From Flavobacterium fryxellicola (GTDB lineage Bacteria > Bacteroidota > Bacteroidia > Flavobacteriales > Flavobacteriaceae), in contig NZ_FRDK01000002.1 of the NCBI RefSeq assembly GCF_900143245.1, positions 310,001 to 374,000 on the forward strand: a DNA stretch of 64,000 nucleotides. The letters are read 5' to 3'. Made by a program: the position numbers and the translations under genes. The notes beneath the pieces are model-generated. The model was not told the origin of the DNA, searched no databases, and worked only from the letters and a program-made list of their open reading frames with translations. Positions 11,524 to 20,014 of this stretch are shown here, piece by piece; the stretch's first letter is position 1; each line of letters begins with the position of its first letter.

Positions 11524-11775
11524 TTACAATTTAGAAACAAGTTTCGTTAATTTAGATTTTAAATTAGAAGCTTTGTTGTCATGAATAATATTCTTTTTAG
11601 CTAACTTATCAATCATAGAGATCACATTTGACAATTTAGATGTAGCATCTGTTTTATCAGTAGCTATTCTTAATGCTTTAATTGCATTACGAGTAGTCTT
11701 GTGTTGGTACCTGTTTAATACTCTTCTCTTTTCGTTAGTTCTGATTCTCTTTAGAGCTGATTTATGATTTGCCAT
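11524..11775 (-). CDS. rpsT: 30S ribosomal protein S20
   Basis: 83 residues, very basic, starting MANHKSALKRIRTNEKRR, the standard S20 N-terminus. S20 binds 16S rRNA in the body of the small subunit and helps its assembly. It is transcribed on the minus strand towards the terminator at 11471-11502. Three tRNA-Glu genes lie just upstream on the same strand, so it may be partly read from the tRNA promoter. Length and composition match the family and nothing is unusual. Confidence 0.97.
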   Translation of the reverse strand: MANHKSALKRIRTNEKRRVLNRYQHKTTRNAIKALRIATDKTDATSKLSNVISMIDKLAKKNIIHDNKASNLKSKLTKLVSKL

Positions 11776-11808
11776 TTTATTGCTTTTTTATCTTTTACTA
11801 TTTTTTTG

Positions 11809-11880
11809 TAGTCCGTAAGGGAATCGAACCCCTGTTACCAAGACGAAATCTTGGCGTCCTAACCCCTAGACGAACGGACC
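11809..11880 (-). tRNA. tRNA-Glu (anticodon UUC), divergent copy
   Basis: 72 bases read on the minus strand. The acceptor begins GGTCCGT, closed by ACGGACT with a terminal G-U pair. The D-arm is GTCT/GGAC, the anticodon stem CCAAG/CTTGG with loop ATTTCGT giving anticodon TTC, and the T-arm AGGGG/CCCCT with TTCGATT. CCA is not encoded. Its body differs from the two identical Glu genes upstream, and base 37 is G rather than the A seen in the other two. Confidence 0.9.
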
Positions 11881-11918
11881 ATTATCCCCTAAGTTTTATC
11901 AATCTAAATTGAATTTTG

Positions 11919-11990
11919 TAGCCCGTAGCGGAATCGAACCGCTCTTACATGGATGAAAACCATGCGTCCTAACCGATAGACGAACGGGCC
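11919..11990 (-). tRNA. tRNA-Glu (anticodon UUC)
   Basis: 72 bases on the minus strand: acceptor GGCCCGT/ACGGGCT, anticodon stem CATGG/CCATG with loop TTTTCAT (anticodon TTC), and a T-arm containing TTCGATT. CCA is not encoded. It is identical over its whole length to the copy at 12038-12109. Confidence 0.92.
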
Positions 11991-12037
11991 TTACTTCCCT
12001 CTAAGTTCAGGAAAACTTTAATCTGCAATAAAAATAG

Positions 12038-12109
12038 TAGCCCGTAGCGGAATCGAACCGCTCTTACATGGATGAAAACCATGCGTCCTAACCGATAGAC
12101 GAACGGGCC
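12038..12109 (-). tRNA. tRNA-Glu (anticodon UUC), identical copy
   Basis: 72 bases, the same sequence as 11919-11990, spaced 119 bases from it. Probably the first tRNA of a tRNA-Glu x3 then rpsT transcript on the minus strand. The duplication suggests demand for Glu-accepting tRNA or a recent tandem copy. Confidence 0.92.
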
Positions 12110-12187
12110 CTGCTTCTCTAATGCGGATGCAAAAATACAACTATTTTTGAGACGCACAATAGCTGATGCAAAAAAAATTATTTTTTT

Positions 12188-13666
12188 TTAATATGCCTTC
12201 GCAAACAGTACCCTTCCAACTGAACTTTCTCCAGTAAAAACACAGCTTCCCGTCGCTTCTGCCCTGTCTAATGGAATACATCTGATGGTCGCTTTAGTCA
12301 AGTCTTTAATCTTTTCTTCAGTGGCTGCAGTTCCATCCCAATGTGCTGATACAAAACCTCCTTTAGTATCTAAAACCTCTTTAAACTCATCAAAACTGTT
12401 TACCTCAGTAATATGTGTATTTCTATAATCTAATGCTTTTTCGAACAATTCTTTTTGAATTTGCTTCAATAAATCACTGACATAAGTTTCAATTCCATCT
12501 TTAGAAACTACTTCTTTAGACAACGTATCTCTTCTTGCAACCTCAAAAGTTCCATTTTCTAGATCTTTTGGACCTACAGCAATTCGTACTGGAACACCTT
12601 TCAACTCCCATTCCGCAAATTTAAAACCAGGCTTCTGAGTAGTTCTGTCATCAAATTTTACAGAGATATTTAATTTTCTCAGAGATGCAGTCAAAATATT
12701 GACCTCAGCGGATATAAGAGCCAATTGTTCTTCTGTTTTATAAATTGGAACCACCACGACCTGAATAGGCGCTAAACTAGGAGGCAATACCAATCCTTGA
12801 TCATCTGAATGCGTCATCACTAACGCTCCCATCAAACGAGTAGACACCCCCCAAGAAGTCCCCCAAACATATTCTTGCTTTCCTTCAGCATTTGCAAATT
12901 TAACATCAAAGGCTTTAGCAAAATTCTGACCTAAGAAATGTGAAGTTCCCGCCTGTAAAGCTTTCCCGTCTTGCATTAATGCTTCGATACAATACGTTTC
13001 CTCTGCTCCCGCAAAGCGCTCTGTTTCTGTCTTTATTCCTTTTATAACTGGAATTGCCATGAAATTCTCGGCAAAATCAGCATAAACATTCATCATTTTT
13101 TCTGACTCTTCAATAGCTTCTGCTTTTGTTGCATGAGCTGTATGTCCTTCTTGCCATAAAAACTCTGCTGTTCTCAAAAACAGTCTGGTTCTCATTTCCC
13201 ATCGCACTACGTTAGCCCACTGATTGATCAACAGTGGTAAATCTCTGTAGGATTGAACCCAACCCTTGTAAGTAGACCAAATAATTGCCTCACTGGTGGG
13301 GCGAACAATCAATTCTTCTTCTAATTTTGCATTAGGATCTACCATTAATTTACCAGGTCTGTCTGGATCGTTTTTTAACCTGTAATGGGTAACGATCGCA
13401 CATTCTTTAGCAAATCCTTCCGCATTTTTTTCTTCGGCTTCAAACATGCTTTTTGGCACAAATAATGGAAAATAGGCATTTTGATGCCCCGTTTCTTTAA
13501 ACATTCGATCCAACTCCGCTTGCATTTTTTCCCATATCGCGTAACCGTAAGGTTTGATAACCATACAGCCTCTAACTCCTGAATTTTCGGCTAAATCGGC
13601 TTTGACAACCAACTCATTATACCATTTTGAATAATCGTCTGCTCTCGTAGTTATGTTCTTACTCAT
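12188..13666 (-). CDS. proS: Prolyl-tRNA synthetase, short archaeal/eukaryal-type
   Basis: 492 residues. It charges tRNA-Pro with proline using ATP in the cytoplasm. The class II core is clear: RPTSEAIIW, an arginine-bearing motif 2 loop ([14 protein letters not shown]) and [12 protein letters not shown]. An anticodon-binding domain (about 285-400) and a C-terminal domain ending in a terminal tyrosine (LFAKAY) follow. That tyrosine end and the lack of room for the inserted editing domain of roughly 180 residues place it in the archaeal/eukaryal-type ProRS group, common in Bacteroidota. It stands alone on the minus strand, divergent from the lipoprotein gene at 13767. Confidence 0.96.
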   Translation of the reverse strand: MSKNITTRADDYSKWYNELVVKADLAENSGVRGCMVIKPYGYAIWEKMQAELDRMFKETGHQNAYFPLFVPKSMFEAEEKNAEGFAKECAIVTHYRLKNDPDRPGKLMVDPNAKLEEELIVRPTSEAIIWSTYKGWVQSYRDLPLLINQWANVVRWEMRTRLFLRTAEFLWQEGHTAHATKAEAIEESEKMMNVYADFAENFMAIPVIKGIKTETERFAGAEETYCIEALMQDGKALQAGTSHFLGQNFAKAFDVKFANAEGKQEYVWGTSWGVSTRLMGALVMTHSDDQGLVLPPSLAPIQVVVVPIYKTEEQLALISAEVNILTASLRKLNISVKFDDRTTQKPGFKFAEWELKGVPVRIAVGPKDLENGTFEVARRDTLSKEVVSKDGIETYVSDLLKQIQKELFEKALDYRNTHITEVNSFDEFKEVLDTKGGFVSAHWDGTAATEEKIKDLTKATIRCIPLDRAEATGSCVFTGESSVGRVLFAKAY

Positions 13667-13729
13667 ACTGAATAGTTTGGCACAAATTTTGCATTAATAA
13701 TTTTAAATAAATAGTTCCACAAAACTAAC

Positions 13730-13737
13730 TATTTTTG
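13730..13737 (+). promoter_or_regulatory. -7 box for the 13767 lipoprotein gene
   Basis: TATTTTTG matches TAnnTTTG and lies 29 bases before the ATG. The intergenic region also serves the divergent proS. Confidence 0.55.
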
Positions 13738-13766
13738 TACTGTCCAACAATAAAAACTCCATATAT

Positions 13767-14831
13767 ATGAAAACTAGTACTCTTTCCTTCCGAAATCCGA
13801 CAATATACTACTTAGTTGGATTTTTGAGCATTTTGTTTACTTCCTGTGGCTCTTACCAAAATAGCTCTTACTATGATTCTGATGGAATATATGGTAATAC
13901 TACAAGAAGAGCTGTTGCAGAAGAGACAGAAAATGCTCCCAACAATCAATATAAAGACTATTTTGGGTCTTTACAAAACGACAATCAACCTGTAGAAATT
14001 TTTACAGATGTAGACAATTATAATGAGTATAGCATTGAAGACGACTCTCTACAAGACAACGGAAGCTATCCTGGTTGGGGCAGTAATCCTCAAGGCGTAA
14101 GCATAAACATCTACGACAACAATTGGGGCATGAACAATTGGGGCATGAATAATTGGGGATGGAACGGTGGTTTTGGCTGGGGAATGAACAACTGGTATGG
14201 AAACAACTGGGGATGGAATGGCGGTTTTGGTTGGGGAATGAACAACTGGGGCTGGAATGGCGGTTTTGGTTGGGGCATGAATGCCGGTTTTGGATGGAAT
14301 AATTGGTATGGAAACAATTGGGGTTGGAACAATTGGCAGGGTAACAATTGGGGATATCCTAATTCCAATCACAATGGCGGTTATTCCTATAATAGAGGCC
14401 GAAGAGGTTCTTCCTACAGCACCAATACCAGTGCGGATAGAAATTACAACACCCGAAATTCAGCAAATTACTCTCGAAACCAAGGCAATACCATTAACCG
14501 TAGAAACGATTTAAATGGTAGAGGAAATACAAATACTGATTTCCGACGAAATACTACAAACGGATTCAATAGGAACAGTCCAACATTTTCAAGAAATCAA
14601 GGACAATCACAAAACAATTCCAATTACAATCCAAGTAGAAGAGGAAGTGGTAACGCGACGCGCAACCAAAACAACAGACCAGAAAGATCCTATACTCCAA
14701 GTTCAACAAACGACAACAATTCAAGATCGTATAGCCCAAGCAATAGTGGATCAAGCAGTTCTAGAGGATCTGGTAGCAGCGGAAATTCTGGCGGTGGCGG
14801 AAGATCATCCGGAAGAGGCGGCAGAGGTTAA
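13767..14831 (+). CDS. Lipoprotein with Trp/Gly/Asn-rich tandem repeats and RGG-like tail
   Basis: 354 residues, family not recognised with confidence. A lipoprotein signal ends in LFTSC (Cys27), so it should be lipid-anchored in the envelope. The mature protein has an acidic stretch to about residue 105, a repeat region (about 117-195) built from units such as NNWGWNGGFGWGM, and a long low-complexity tail rich in Asn, Arg, Ser and Gly ending RSSGRGGRG. The composition is prion-like with arginine-glycine motifs. The gene is 54 bases upstream of a FadL-like outer membrane protein on the same strand and likely shares its transcript. The function is unknown; a structural or matrix role is inference. 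Confidence 0.85.
   Translation: MKTSTLSFRNPTIYYLVGFLSILFTSCGSYQNSSYYDSDGIYGNTTRRAVAEETENAPNNQYKDYFGSLQNDNQPVEIFTDVDNYNEYSIEDDSLQDNGSYPGWGSNPQGVSINIYDNNWGMNNWGMNNWGWNGGFGWGMNNWYGNNWGWNGGFGWGMNNWGWNGGFGWGMNAGFGWNNWYGNNWGWNNWQGNNWGYPNSNHNGGYSYNRGRRGSSYSTNTSADRNYNTRNSANYSRNQGNTINRRNDLNGRGNTNTDFRRNTTNGFNRNSPTFSRNQGQSQNNSNYNPSRRGSGNATRNQNNRPERSYTPSSTNDNNSRSYSPSNSGSSSSRGSGSSGNSGGGGRSSGRGGRG
14115..14355 (+). repeat. In-frame tandem repeats in the lipoprotein gene
   Basis: Degenerate units encode NNWG and GWNGGFGWGM; the latter occurs three times, starting near 14157, 14214 and 14250. Third-position differences show the units are not all recent copies, but the array could still change length by slippage or recombination. 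Confidence 0.8.
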
Positions 14832-14885
14832 CCAAGACGAAGTTCTTTTCTTTTTTATAGTATTAAATTATAACGATCCCATTAT

Positions 14886-16463
14886 ATGAAAAAATATATA
14901 TTTTTAGTAGCATTAGGCTTCTCTGTAAGCGTTACGCAATCACAAGAAATCTCTGATGCTCTTCGCTATTCACAAGATAATTTGAGCGGCACAGCTCGGT
15001 TCAGGGCTATGAGTGGTGCGTTTGGAGCATTAGGAGGAGATTTATCTTCCATAAATGTTAATCCAGCAGGTTCTGCCATTTTTTCGAATAATCAAATTGC
15101 CATTACCCTCAGTAATTACGACCTTAAAAATAATTCGAATTACTTTGGAACTGCAACGTCCGAAAAAAACAATTCTTTCGATTTAAATCAAGCTGGAGCC
15201 GTCTTTGTATTTAACAATAGAGGAAATAGCAATTGGAAAAAAGTTTCACTCGGTATCAATTATGAGAATACTAATAATTTTGACAATGGATTATTTTCAG
15301 CAGGAACGAATCCAAACAATTCAATAGCCAATTACTTTTTGAGTTATGCCAACAATTCAAATAATGGAGCCCCGGTCCCTCAAGAATTTGTAAATAGAGT
15401 ATCTGGCGAAACAATCTCAGATTTATATTCATTTTTAGGAACTAGTCTTCCAAATAATCAATATCAAAATTTAAATGGATTCTCAGCTCAGCAAGCATTT
15501 TTAGGATATCAAGGTTTCGTCATTGATGCAGTTGACAGCAATAACAATAATTCTCCATATACCTCTAATGTTCCAGCTGGAGGCAATTATTACCAAGAAA
15601 ATTCTATCTATAGCACTGGTTATAATGGAAAACTATCTTTTAATGCAGCAACATCGTATAAAGACAAGTTGTATGTAGGACTTAATTTGAATTCTCATTT
15701 TACTGACTATCGCAAATCATCCACTTTTTATGAAGATAATAATGCACCAGTAACAGCAGATTATACCGTAAGCAGGCTTAGTTTTGAGAACGATTTATAC
15801 ACGTATGGAACAGGATTCTCGTTCCAAGTAGGAGCCATTGCAAAACTGACGAATGAAGTTCGTGTAGGTCTTGCTTATGAATCATCTACATGGTACAACT
15901 TAAATGATGAATTATCTCAAAGACTGGTTGTTGTAAGGAGCGCTTCAAATGCTGACGATATCACTAATGATATAAATCCTCAATACGTTAACAGGTACGA
16001 ACTTTATAAACTACAAACACCAAGCAAGTTAACTGGAAGTTTTGCTTATGTTTTTGGGAAATCTGGCTTAATAAGCGTTGATTATGCTATGAAGGATTAC
16101 AGCAATACTAAATTTAAACCTGAAAATGATTCTTATTTTAATAATTTAAACAGTGAAATGAATTCCATTTTAGCTTCTACTGGCGAATTAAGAATAGGAG
16201 CTGAATATAAGATTGAGGCTTTAAGTTTAAGAGCAGGATACCGTTACGAACAAAGTCCTTACAAAAATGCTGTAACTTTAGGCGATTTGACTGGCTATTC
16301 AGGCGGTCTAGGATACAGTTTTGGCTCAACAAAAGTTGATTTGGCCTACTCGTACGCTAAAAGAAACACACAACAAGGATTTTTTACTCAAGGACTCACT
16401 GATGGAGCAAGCATAGACGCTGTTAACAACGCTGTTTCACTAACCTTGCTATTCGAATTGTAA
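14886..16463 (+). CDS. OmpP1/FadL/TodX-family outer membrane protein
   Basis: 525 residues. A signal peptide (about 1-19, ending QSQ) is followed by ALRYSQDNLSGTARFRAMSG and AFGALGGDLSSINVNPAG, the N-terminal hatch-like signature of the OmpP1/FadL family. Alternating beta strands continue to a C-terminus ending SLTLLFEL, typical of beta-barrels. Members are outer-membrane channels for hydrophobic compounds; Flavobacterium annotations sometimes call them hemin receptors without proof. It is downstream of the repeat-rich lipoprotein and ends at a strong terminator. The substrate cannot be read from sequence. Confidence 0.88.
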   Translation: MKKYIFLVALGFSVSVTQSQEISDALRYSQDNLSGTARFRAMSGAFGALGGDLSSINVNPAGSAIFSNNQIAITLSNYDLKNNSNYFGTATSEKNNSFDLNQAGAVFVFNNRGNSNWKKVSLGINYENTNNFDNGLFSAGTNPNNSIANYFLSYANNSNNGAPVPQEFVNRVSGETISDLYSFLGTSLPNNQYQNLNGFSAQQAFLGYQGFVIDAVDSNNNNSPYTSNVPAGGNYYQENSIYSTGYNGKLSFNAATSYKDKLYVGLNLNSHFTDYRKSSTFYEDNNAPVTADYTVSRLSFENDLYTYGTGFSFQVGAIAKLTNEVRVGLAYESSTWYNLNDELSQRLVVVRSASNADDITNDINPQYVNRYELYKLQTPSKLTGSFAYVFGKSGLISVDYAMKDYSNTKFKPENDSYFNNLNSEMNSILASTGELRIGAEYKIEALSLRAGYRYEQSPYKNAVTLGDLTGYSGGLGYSFGSTKVDLAYSYAKRNTQQGFFTQGLTDGASIDAVNNAVSLTLLFEL

Positions 16464-16483
16464 AGCACTAAAATTAGTATAAT

Positions 16484-16518
16484 AAATCCGTTTCGTGATT
16501 ATGAAACGGATTTTTTTT
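16484..16518 (+). terminator. Rho-independent terminator after the FadL-like gene
   Basis: AAATCCGTTTC (16484-16494) pairs with GAAACGGATTT (16503-16513), followed by a run of eight T from 16511. Confidence 0.9.
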
Positions 16519-16587
16519 AGCCCTGATGGCAGTGAAAATCCTCCCGCTTTTTAGCGGGAGATTGCAACGCACAGCAGGAATAGCTCC
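16518..16587 (+). ncRNA. Structured RNA candidate, copy 1 (Flavo-1-like)
   Basis: A 5' block TAGCCCTGATGG and a 3' block ACAGCAGGAATAGCTCC enclose a perfect hairpin (CTCCCGC/GCGGGAG, 16540-16560). The same two blocks, around a different but also paired hairpin, occur on the minus strand at 41666-41766. CCTG/CAGG and AGC/GCT can pair to close the outer stem. The pattern resembles what I recall of the Rfam Flavo-1 motif of Flavobacteria; the name is unverified. It begins right at the T-run of the upstream terminator and lies 76 bases before the rimO -7 box. Confidence 0.6.
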
Positions 16588-16662
16588 ATAAAAAAACAGA
16601 AAGATTTATGGTGCGAAACGAATTAATAGAAACTGAAACAAGTTCAGTTTAAATAAAAATTG

Positions 16663-16670
16663 TAATTTTG
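16663..16670 (+). promoter_or_regulatory. rimO promoter -7 box
   Basis: TAATTTTG matches TAnnTTTG and lies 32 bases before the rimO ATG. No good -33 element is visible. Confidence 0.55.
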
Positions 16671-16702
16671 CAAAATTCCCAAATTATAGGGATTCTAATG
16701 AT

Positions 16703-18016
16703 ATGAGAACGAAGTCTTTAAAAAAGAATAAAATAAACGTGATCACTCTTGGGTGCTCAAAGAATGTATATGACAGCGAGGTACTTATGGGTCAGCTTCG
16801 CGCAAGCGGAAAAGACGTTACCCACGAGGCTCCGGAAGCTGAAGAAGGAAATATTATTGTAATAAATACTTGCGGGTTTATTGATAATGCTAAGGCGGAA
16901 TCCGTGAATATGATTCTGGAGTATGCTGACAAAAAAGAAAGAGGCCTAGTTGATAAAGTATTTGTTACTGGTTGTTTATCAGAGCGTTACCGCCCAGATT
17001 TAGAAAAAGAAATCCCTAATGTGGATCAATTTTTTGGCACTACTGAATTGCCCGCTTTACTTAAAGCTTTAGGCGCGGATTACAAGCACGAATTATTAGG
17101 TGAACGTTTAACGACAACCCCTAAAAACTATGCTTATTTAAAAATTTCAGAAGGTTGCGATAGACCATGTAGTTTTTGTGCAATCCCATTAATGCGAGGA
17201 AAAAATGTTTCCCAAACTATTGAAAAACTAGTAAAAGAATCCGAAGGACTGGCTAAAAATGGCGTAAAAGAATTAATTTTGATAGCTCAGGATTTGACCT
17301 ATTACGGTTTGGATATTTACAAAAAAAGGGCCCTTGGAGAATTATTAGAGGCGCTAGTTAAGGTAGAAGGAATCGAATGGGTTCGTTTGCATTACGCGTT
17401 CCCTACTGGTTTTCCTATGGAAGTATTAGAAATCATGAAGCGAGAGCCTAAAATTTGTAATTATATTGACATTCCATTGCAACACATTTCAGATTCAATT
17501 TTGAAATCTATGCGTCGTGGAACCACTCAGGAGAAAACCACAAAATTGCTAAAAAATTTCCGTGAAGCAGTTCCGGGAATGGCAATTCGCACCACTTTAA
17601 TTGTAGGTTATCCAGGAGAAACACAAGAAGATTTCAATATACTGAAAGAATTTGTTCAAGAAATGAAGTTTGATAGAATGGGTTGCTTTGCCTATTCTCA
17701 TGAAGAAAATACGCATGCTTACTTGCTTGAAGATGATGTTCCAGACCATGTGAAGCAAGAACGTGCAAATGAAATAATGGAATTACAATCACAAATTTCT
17801 TGGGATTTAAACCAAGAAAAAGTAGGACAAGTTTTCAAATGCATCATCGATAGAAAAGAAGGAGGTCATTTTGTAGGGCGTACAGAATTTGATAGTCCTG
17901 ATGTAGATAACGAAGTCTTAATAGATGCTTCAAAGCATTATGTGAAAACTGGCGAATTTGTTCTAATAAAAATTACAGAAGCAACAGAATTTGATTTATA
18001 CGGAGAACCCGCTTAA
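16703..18016 (+). CDS. rimO: Ribosomal protein S12 methylthiotransferase RimO
   Basis: 437 residues. A radical SAM enzyme that adds a methylthio group to the conserved aspartate of ribosomal protein S12. The N-terminal UPF0004 domain has its three cluster cysteines (Cys18 in TLGCSKN, Cys57, Cys91). The radical SAM motif CxxxCxxC is Cys152, Cys156 and Cys159 (GCDRPCSFC). A C-terminal TRAM domain follows (about 370-437). The LGCSKN and EGCDRPCSFCAIP signatures separate RimO from MiaB. It is the first gene of a probable plus-strand run with the exported protein 30 bases downstream. Confidence 0.96.
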   Translation: MRTKSLKKNKINVITLGCSKNVYDSEVLMGQLRASGKDVTHEAPEAEEGNIIVINTCGFIDNAKAESVNMILEYADKKERGLVDKVFVTGCLSERYRPDLEKEIPNVDQFFGTTELPALLKALGADYKHELLGERLTTTPKNYAYLKISEGCDRPCSFCAIPLMRGKNVSQTIEKLVKESEGLAKNGVKELILIAQDLTYYGLDIYKKRALGELLEALVKVEGIEWVRLHYAFPTGFPMEVLEIMKREPKICNYIDIPLQHISDSILKSMRRGTTQEKTTKLLKNFREAVPGMAIRTTLIVGYPGETQEDFNILKEFVQEMKFDRMGCFAYSHEENTHAYLLEDDVPDHVKQERANEIMELQSQISWDLNQEKVGQVFKCIIDRKEGGHFVGRTEFDSPDVDNEVLIDASKHYVKTGEFVLIKITEATEFDLYGEPA

Positions 18017-18046
18017 ATTTATAATTTTAGATTTAAAACATTAATT

Positions 18047-18514
18047 ATGAAACCACTTCAATCTATTCTCACGGTGCTGTTTATTGCGCTATTATCAAAT
18101 ACTGTTTCCGCACAATTTGGAAATGGTGGATTCAATAATGGTTATGGAAATAATAATGGCGGTAACCGCCGCATGAATAGTTCGATGGATCAAAATAGAG
18201 CGCAGGAAAAACCAAAAGAGATTCCTGTTGAAGTTACTGTTGCAAAAATAATCGAACGAATAAAACCCGAACTACTTCTTGATGAACTTCAAGTAGTTGC
18301 TCTTTCTAATATTTTGAACGAAAGCATAAGAACGCAAGGCATGCTTATGAAAGCGGAGACTAGCCAAGAACTTAAAATGGAAAACTTGAAAGTTCTTGGA
18401 GAGGTTACGGATAGAAAAATAATGGAGTTACTAAATAAGGACCAGAAAGAAAAATTTGTTGCCCTTAATGAGGAGGCCAAAAATCCAAAAAAATCCAAAA
18501 AAAAATCCAAGTAA
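18047..18514 (+). CDS. Small exported protein, N-terminal Gly/Asn-rich, unknown function
   Basis: 155 residues, family not recognised. A signal peptide (about 1-22, ending VSA) precedes a Gly/Asn-rich linker (FGNGGFNNGYGNNNGG). An alpha-helical domain (about 60-145) follows, with regularly spaced leucines and charged residues and a Lys-rich end (KSKKKSK). The helical layout, with a repeated L..LN..Q pattern, loosely recalls Spy/CpxP-like periplasmic proteins, but I cannot support that assignment. It sits between rimO and an amidase lipoprotein on the same strand with short gaps, so it may be cotranscribed with both. Confidence 0.8.
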   Translation: MKPLQSILTVLFIALLSNTVSAQFGNGGFNNGYGNNNGGNRRMNSSMDQNRAQEKPKEIPVEVTVAKIIERIKPELLLDELQVVALSNILNESIRTQGMLMKAETSQELKMENLKVLGEVTDRKIMELLNKDQKEKFVALNEEAKNPKKSKKKSK

Positions 18515-18545
18515 CTGCTTATAGCCAATTGTTAAATAAACATAC

Positions 18546-19448
18546 ATGAGAAAAATTTTTTATTATCTGATTTTTGCCGGCATTATTACTTCCTGCTCTA
18601 CCAATCCTTACAAAAAAAGTGAGAAAGTGTATGACGAAAAACTTAAATCATTAAAAGAAACTATTTCAAATAAAGATCCGCATTCTTTACCGGTCATTCC
18701 CCATGTAATACTACATATAGATACTTTATACACACAGCAGTTACAGACTTATAAGGATACTATTTTTAAAATGGGTTCTACCCCATTAGAAAACGGAATC
18801 AATACCGAATGGATAGGAACTGTAAATTTTAATCTGCGAAAACCCAACTTCATCATTATTCATCATACGGCACAAGATTCTCTTCAACAAACTATAAATA
18901 CGTTTACAAAAATAGCGACGCAAGTAAGCGCTCATTACTTAATTTCTGACGATGGTAAAGTAATTCAAATGCTAAATGACTATTTAAGAGCTTGGCACGC
19001 TGGAAATGGCTCTTGGGGAAAAAATACGGATATCAATTCTACATCAATAGGTATTGAACTAGACAATAATGGATCTGAAGTTTTTTCTGAATTACAGATC
19101 AATAGCTTACTGGCTCTTTTAACCAAGTTGAAAAAAGACTACAATATTCCTGCCCAAAATATTATAGGGCACGCTGATATTGCGCCCACACGAAAAAAAG
19201 ATCCAAGCGCTCTGTTTCCATGGAAAATATTAGCCGAAAAAGGGTTTGGAGTTTGGCCTGATGTTTTTTTAGAGACAGCTCCCGCTAATTTCAATATAGA
19301 ACAAGGTTTACGAATCATAGGTTATGATACTAAGTATTTGTCCGCTGCAATTATCGCATTCAAGCTACATTTTATTCAAACTGAAGTAAATGATCTTTTA
19401 GATGAAAAAACAATAAACACTATTTATTCTATTTATAAAAAGCAATAA
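18546..19448 (+). CDS. N-acetylmuramoyl-L-alanine amidase, AmpD-like lipoprotein
   Basis: 300 residues. A lipoprotein signal ends at Cys17 (GIITSC). The amidase_2 domain (about 95-235) carries predicted zinc ligands His106 (IIIHHTA), His209 (GHADIAP) and Asp219, plus catalytic Glu171 (GIELDN) and Lys217, all at AmpD-like spacing. It should cleave the amide between N-acetylmuramic acid and the stem peptide in peptidoglycan or its fragments. Because it is exported and lipidated it works in the envelope, in cell-wall turnover rather than cytoplasmic recycling. A C-terminal helical region (about 240-300) may help wall binding. Confidence 0.93.
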   Translation: MRKIFYYLIFAGIITSCSTNPYKKSEKVYDEKLKSLKETISNKDPHSLPVIPHVILHIDTLYTQQLQTYKDTIFKMGSTPLENGINTEWIGTVNFNLRKPNFIIIHHTAQDSLQQTINTFTKIATQVSAHYLISDDGKVIQMLNDYLRAWHAGNGSWGKNTDINSTSIGIELDNNGSEVFSELQINSLLALLTKLKKDYNIPAQNIIGHADIAPTRKKDPSALFPWKILAEKGFGVWPDVFLETAPANFNIEQGLRIIGYDTKYLSAAIIAFKLHFIQTEVNDLLDEKTINTIYSIYKKQ

Positions 19449-20014
19449 ATAAGAACCTGACTTAAATCGAAAAGCGGCTTCTAGGCTCTTGAAAACCCTA
19501 TTTTTAGGTCTGCCAGCTAAAATACAATACCACAAAAAGCTACAGCATTCCTATTAAATAATGTAATGTCAATCACCTATTTTATCATTGACATTTAGAA
19601 AATTAATAAACAAAATTAACTATCGATTACGAATTAGATGGTCATCTATTTAATGTAATAGCCTAAATCTAAGCAAGGCTAAATCGAAAGAAATTAGTAA
19701 AATTTTATTATGAATTCAAAACTGCGATTATGATTTCAAAATTGGTAGTTTGTGATCAAAAACCTTTTTTGAAAATACAGCTGTAATAGTGGAAAGCGCA
19801 TAGTTTAACTATTTATTGGAGAGCAATAGCTATTTGTGTCAACGACATTTTCATTACAATGACACCAATACCTTTTCTCTTAGAGGATTAAAAAAGAACG
19901 AATTGTAGCAAAAAATTCTTTCATTATTTTGATTTTACTTAGTATACCTTGTAAAAAAAACTGCCAAAATACTTAAAAGCATTCTGGCAGTAAAAAAAAA
20001 AAATAGCATTGAAA
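19449..20014. other. Intergenic region without a recognisable gene
   Basis: 566 bases, AT-rich, with stops in all frames and no tRNA or long repeat that I can see. The right end holds the terminator of the minus-strand porin gene. Confidence 0.6.
19953..19990 (-). terminator. Terminator of the porin gene
   Basis: CTGCCA (19961-19966) pairs with TGGCAG (19985-19990), extended with small mismatches. The A-run at 19953-19960 gives a T-run on the minus strand. Confidence 0.8.

Noticed and set aside
14115..14355. CRISPR-like array
   Set aside because: The repeats are in frame, degenerate and code for NNWG and GWNGG units; there are no spacers of regular unique sequence and no cas genes.
14281..14889. 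Two plus-strand frames of 77 and 124 codons inside the repeat lipoprotein gene
   Set aside because: They overlap it in another frame, exist because of the repeat composition, and have no start signals.
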